A stretch of DNA of 14,711 nt from an uncultured Tissierellia bacterium (GTDB taxonomy: Bacteria > Bacillota > Clostridia > Tissierellales > Peptoniphilaceae), in contig CABTYV010000034.1 of assembly GCA_902489145.1 (NCBI GenBank), forward strand, positions 1-14,711, given 5' to 3'. Positions 14,687-14,711 of this stretch are shown in pieces. Both the position numbers and the translations under genes were made by a program. How positions within the stretch are numbered: position 1 is the stretch's first letter; the number at the start of each line of letters is the position of its first letter. The notes beneath the pieces are model-generated. The model was not told where the DNA came from, made no database searches, and saw only the letters and a list, made by a program, of their open reading frames with translations.

Positions 14687-14711
14687 ATGCGTCAGCTGGG
14701 AAAGAAAAAGG
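14687..14711 (+). CDS. Start of an unidentified gene, cut by the window end
   Basis: A very strong ribosome-binding site, AAAAGGAGGG (14674-14683), precedes an ATG at 14687. Eight codons (MRQLGKKK) are visible before the window ends. It lies 27 bases after fetB on the same strand with no terminator, so it probably continues the same operon. Too short to assign; the basic start could precede a membrane segment or signal peptide, but that is a guess. Confidence 0.6.

Noticed and set aside
1..14711. Defence island, prophage, CRISPR array, insertion sequence or biosynthetic cluster
   Set aside because: No transposase, integrase, cas, toxin-antitoxin, restriction or synthase-like protein, and no regularly spaced repeats were found. 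The genes are conserved cellular functions plus one two-component/ABC module.

Overview
All recognisable genes in this window lie on the + strand. They point to a Gram-positive bacterium of the Bacillota, most likely a G+C-rich member of the Clostridia/Tissierellia. The reasons are the uvrB-uvrA order, an S41 carboxy-terminal protease directly in front of it, strong AAGGAG/GGAGG ribosome-binding sites, U-rich intrinsic terminators and a cytoplasmic-type zinc-dependent phospholipase C family protein. Genus cannot be settled from the sequence alone.

Region 1 (1-4675) is a signalling and transport module. The window opens inside a sensor histidine kinase gene, which ends at a good intrinsic terminator (890-916). 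Next comes a short regulatory region with two perfect CTGTCAC direct repeats, 11 bp apart and 10 bp upstream of a -10 element. That is the geometry of a PhoB/OmpR-family response-regulator site. It drives a translationally coupled pair: a MacB/LolD-type ABC ATPase and a 970-residue permease with two FtsX domains and two large extracytoplasmic domains. A 12-bp hairpin terminator (4639-4675) closes the module. The simplest reading is that the kinase and an off-window response regulator control this exporter-like or signalling ABC complex.

Region 2 (4676-14711) looks like one long operon. It begins at an extended -10 promoter (TGCTATAAT) with a leader of about 135 nt that contains a strong hairpin. 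The order is ctpA (S41 protease), uvrB, uvrA (nucleotide excision repair), gpsA (glycerol-3-phosphate dehydrogenase), a zinc-dependent phospholipase C-like protein, fetA and fetB (ABC exporter family linked to iron/metal homeostasis), then the first codons of another gene. Gaps between genes are 7-27 nt or overlaps, and no terminator is visible between them.

The window is mostly conserved housekeeping plus one sensory ABC module. I see no insertion sequence, prophage, CRISPR array, tRNA or rRNA, and no clearly new defence or biosynthetic system. The items most worth a second look are the tandem-repeat regulator site, the two-domain permease module next to ctpA-uvrBA (a slot held by ftsEX in some clostridia), the structured ctpA leader, and the linkage of a phospholipase-like protein with fetAB. 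No intergenic stretch exceeds 300 bases; the two longest (865-1026 and 4626-4881) are described by their terminator, promoter and leader entries.
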